Assembly: GCA_900763705.1 (NCBI GenBank)
Contig: CAAFLG010000054.1
Span: 1 to 15,434 of the forward strand
DNA from: an uncultured Oscillospiraceae bacterium
GTDB lineage: Bacteria > Bacillota > Clostridia > Oscillospirales > Oscillospiraceae
Direction of reading: 5' to 3'
Length of the DNA: 15,434 nucleotides
Shown here: piece after piece, positions 14,129-15,434 of the stretch
Numbering within the stretch: the stretch's first letter is position 1
Layout: every line of letters starts with the position of its first letter
Position numbers and translations under genes: made by a program
Notes under the pieces: generated by a model
What the model saw: only the letters and a program-made list of their open reading frames with translations
What the model was told of the DNA's origin: nothing
Database searches by the model: none

Positions 14129-14202
14129 GTTTTCCATGATTGACCCCTTCGCTTTGCTGGGGGTGAGAACAGATGCACCGCTCTTCTTTGTTTTGCGTTA
14201 AG

Positions 14203-14231
14203 ATTATACCCTCTTCTCGCGGCTTTGTCAA
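14203..14231 (-). promoter_or_regulatory. Sigma-A promoter of infC-rpmI-rplT
   Basis: On the minus strand a perfect TTGACA (14226-14231) and a perfect TATAAT (14203-14208) are exactly 17 bases apart. This is a consensus housekeeping promoter, as expected for a ribosomal-protein operon held back by a leader. It lies 40 bases past the glgP terminator. Confidence 0.93.
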
Positions 14232-14272
14232 TATGAATTTTGCTTTTTCTCAAAAAAAGCTCCGCCTGAGGC

Positions 14273-14303
14273 AAAAGAGGGATGGCTTTGCCATCCCTCT
14301 TTT
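14273..14303 (-). terminator. Rho-independent terminator of the phosphorylase gene
   Basis: Perfect 14-base arms AAAAGAGGGATGGC (14290-14303 on the minus strand) and GCCATCCCTCTTTT (14273-14286) surround a three-base loop, starting seven bases after the glgP stop. The stem ends in four U. It isolates the infC promoter from upstream transcription. Confidence 0.88.
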
Positions 14304-14310
14304 CTCATTT

Positions 14311-15434
14311 TCACTTGTGCGCTACGTGCCAGATTGTGTCGGCGTATTGCTTAACGGCGCGGTCGGCGGCGAAGATGCCGCTGCGGGCGATGTTGTAAAG
14401 CGATTTGCGGTTCCACTCCTCGCGCGCGGAGTAGGCCTCGGCCATGCGCTGCTCGGCGGCGCAGTAGGAGGCAAAATCCTGCAAGAGCATATACTCATCG
14501 TTCAGCAGCAGGCGCGAGGCAAGATCTTCGTAAGTGCTGCCGTCGGAAAAGCCCTGCTTGAGCTTGTCGATCACGCAGCGCAGGCTCTCGTCGCGCGCGT
14601 AGAGCTTCTGCGGGGTGTAGCCCTCGCGCTTCAAGCGCACGACCTCGTCGGCGTGCAGGCCGAAGAGGAACATATTCTCATCTCCGAGCACCTCGTGCAT
14701 CTCGACGTTCGCGCCGTCGAGCGTGCCGACGGTCAGCGCGCCGTTCATCATGAACTTCATGTTGCCCGTGCCGCTGGCCTCCTTGCCTGCGGTGGAGATC
14801 TGCTGGCTCACCTCGCTCGCGGGCATCAGATGCTCGGCGAGCGACACGCGGTAGTTCTCAAGGAACACCACCTGCAGCCTGTCGCGGCAGATGGGGTCGG
14901 CGTTGATCTCAGCGGCAAGGGAGTTGATGAGGCGGATGATGCGCTTGGCGACCGCGTAGCCCGGCGCTGCCTTCGCGCCGAACAGGAACACGCGCGGCTG
15001 CATGGCGCGGTTCGGGTCGTTTTGCAGCTGTTGATAGAGGTAGATGATATGCATCGCGTTCAAAAGCTGACGCTTATACTCGTGCAGGCGCTTGACCTGC
15101 ACGTCGAAGATCGCGTCGGTATTGAGCACGATGCCCTGCGTCTTTTTGACGTAGGCGGCAAAATCGAGCTTATTCGCGCGCTTGATCTCGCCGAGGCGGT
15201 TCAGCACCGCGGTGTCGTCTGCATAGGCCTCGAGCTTTTTAAGCGCTTCGGGGTGCAGGAGGTATTCATCCCAGCCCGCGAGCGCGCGCACGAGCTCGTC
15301 GAGCCGCGGGTTGATCTGAGCGAGCCAGCGGCGGTGGTCGATGCCGTTGGTGACATTCTTGAACTTCTCCGGCTCCATCGCGCAATGGTATTTAAAAACG
15401 TCGTTTAGCAGGATGTCCGAGTGCAGAGCGCTCA
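14311..15434 (-). CDS. glgP: Glycogen/starch/alpha-glucan phosphorylase, C-terminal part (cut by window edge)
   Basis: The enzyme releases glucose-1-phosphate from glycogen or maltodextrin by phosphorolysis with pyridoxal phosphate. The frame is open through the right edge: codons before the internal ATG at 15378 read SALHSDILLNDVFKYHCA, the normal upstream phosphorylase sequence, so that ATG is not the start. About 373 residues are visible, roughly 45% of the usual 800. They include NGIDHRRWL, the VQVKRLHEYKRQLLNA block, FLFGAKAAPGY, and the cofactor motif KEASGTGNMKFMMNGAL, whose Lys (codon 14755-14757) carries pyridoxal phosphate. GTLDGANVEM follows. The C-terminus (WHVAHK) looks complete. 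I cannot tell glycogen from maltodextrin preference, and the promoter is outside the window. Confidence 0.96.
   Translation of the reverse strand, partial: SALHSDILLNDVFKYHCAMEPEKFKNVTNGIDHRRWLAQINPRLDELVRALAGWDEYLLHPEALKKLEAYADDTAVLNRLGEIKRANKLDFAAYVKKTQGIVLNTDAIFDVQVKRLHEYKRQLLNAMHIIYLYQQLQNDPNRAMQPRVFLFGAKAAPGYAVAKRIIRLINSLAAEINADPICRDRLQVVFLENYRVSLAEHLMPASEVSQQISTAGKEASGTGNMKFMMNGALTVGTLDGANVEMHEVLGDENMFLFGLHADEVVRLKREGYTPQKLYARDESLRCVIDKLKQGFSDGSTYEDLASRLLLNDEYMLLQDFASYCAAEQRMAEAYSAREEWNRKSLYNIARSGIFAADRAVKQYADTIWHVAHK

Larger units (their letters stand above)
14033..14196 (-). promoter_or_regulatory. infC leader with tandem terminator-like hairpins (L20-leader candidate)
   Basis: Between the deduced transcription start (about 14196) and the infC ATT lie about 164 bases with no gene of their own. 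They fold into a possible ACCCC/GGGGT hairpin (about 14145-14165) and two intrinsic-terminator-like hairpins listed separately. In Firmicutes the infC operon is controlled by L20 binding to a long leader that then terminates early. Position, length and terminators fit that scheme, but I have not matched the L20-binding core, so this is an inference. Confidence 0.55.

Noticed and set aside
14311..15378. ATG at 15378 as the start of the phosphorylase gene
   Set aside because: The codons before it encode typical phosphorylase sequence and the frame is open to the window edge, so it is an internal methionine.

Overview
The window reads as chromosomal DNA of a high-GC, spore-forming member of the Clostridia, most like the Oscillospiraceae/Ruminococcaceae group. 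Reasons: strong AGGAGG-type ribosome sites, MutS2, HPr with both His15 and Ser46, a YqzL-like micro-protein between recO and era, three sporulation genes (yqfC, yqfD, ylbJ), the infC-rpmI-rplT operon, and hairpin-rich intergenic DNA. The taxon is an inference; no rRNA is present. Almost every gene lies on the minus strand. Only the ylbJ-like gene is on the plus strand.

Layout, left to right. 1-236: no convincing gene. 237-2075: uvrC (minus), preceded by a 17-base palindrome. 2196-2459: ptsH (HPr), with its own promoter and a strong terminator. 2601-9052 and on to 10580: a minus-strand housekeeping run, transcribed in the order yqfC, yqfD, phoH, ybeY, (677-base spacer full of hairpins), era, yqzL-like, recO, mutS2. 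This matches the Firmicutes yqfC-yqfD-phoH-ybeY-era-recO cluster, but pgpH (yqfF), dgkA and cdd are absent, and the spacer lies where dgkA and cdd usually are. 10580-10694: a 114-base divergent region with two sigma-E-like promoter candidates, one towards yqfC-yqfD and one towards the ylbJ-like gene. 11589-12767: a complete tyrosine recombinase with no cargo, its 3' end overlapping that of ylbJ by 41 bases. 12890-14032: infC-rpmI-rplT (IF3, L35, L20) with a perfect-hexamer promoter, a leader of about 164 nt with two terminator-like hairpins, an AUU start for infC, and a strong terminator after rplT. 14311-15434: the 3' part of a glycogen/starch phosphorylase gene, cut by the right edge, followed by its terminator.

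Functionally: DNA repair and recombination (UvrC, MutS2, RecO), ribosome and 16S rRNA maturation (Era, YbeY), translation initiation and the 50S subunit (IF3, L35, L20), carbon regulation (HPr), glycogen breakdown (GlgP), and mother-cell sporulation functions (YqfC, YqfD, YlbJ).

I did not find a clear new biological system. The items most worth a second look are the hairpin mosaic between era and ybeY, the infC leader with its AUU start, the cargo-less integrase fused tail-to-tail with ylbJ, the paired sigma-E-like promoters, and the 29-residue YqzL-like protein.
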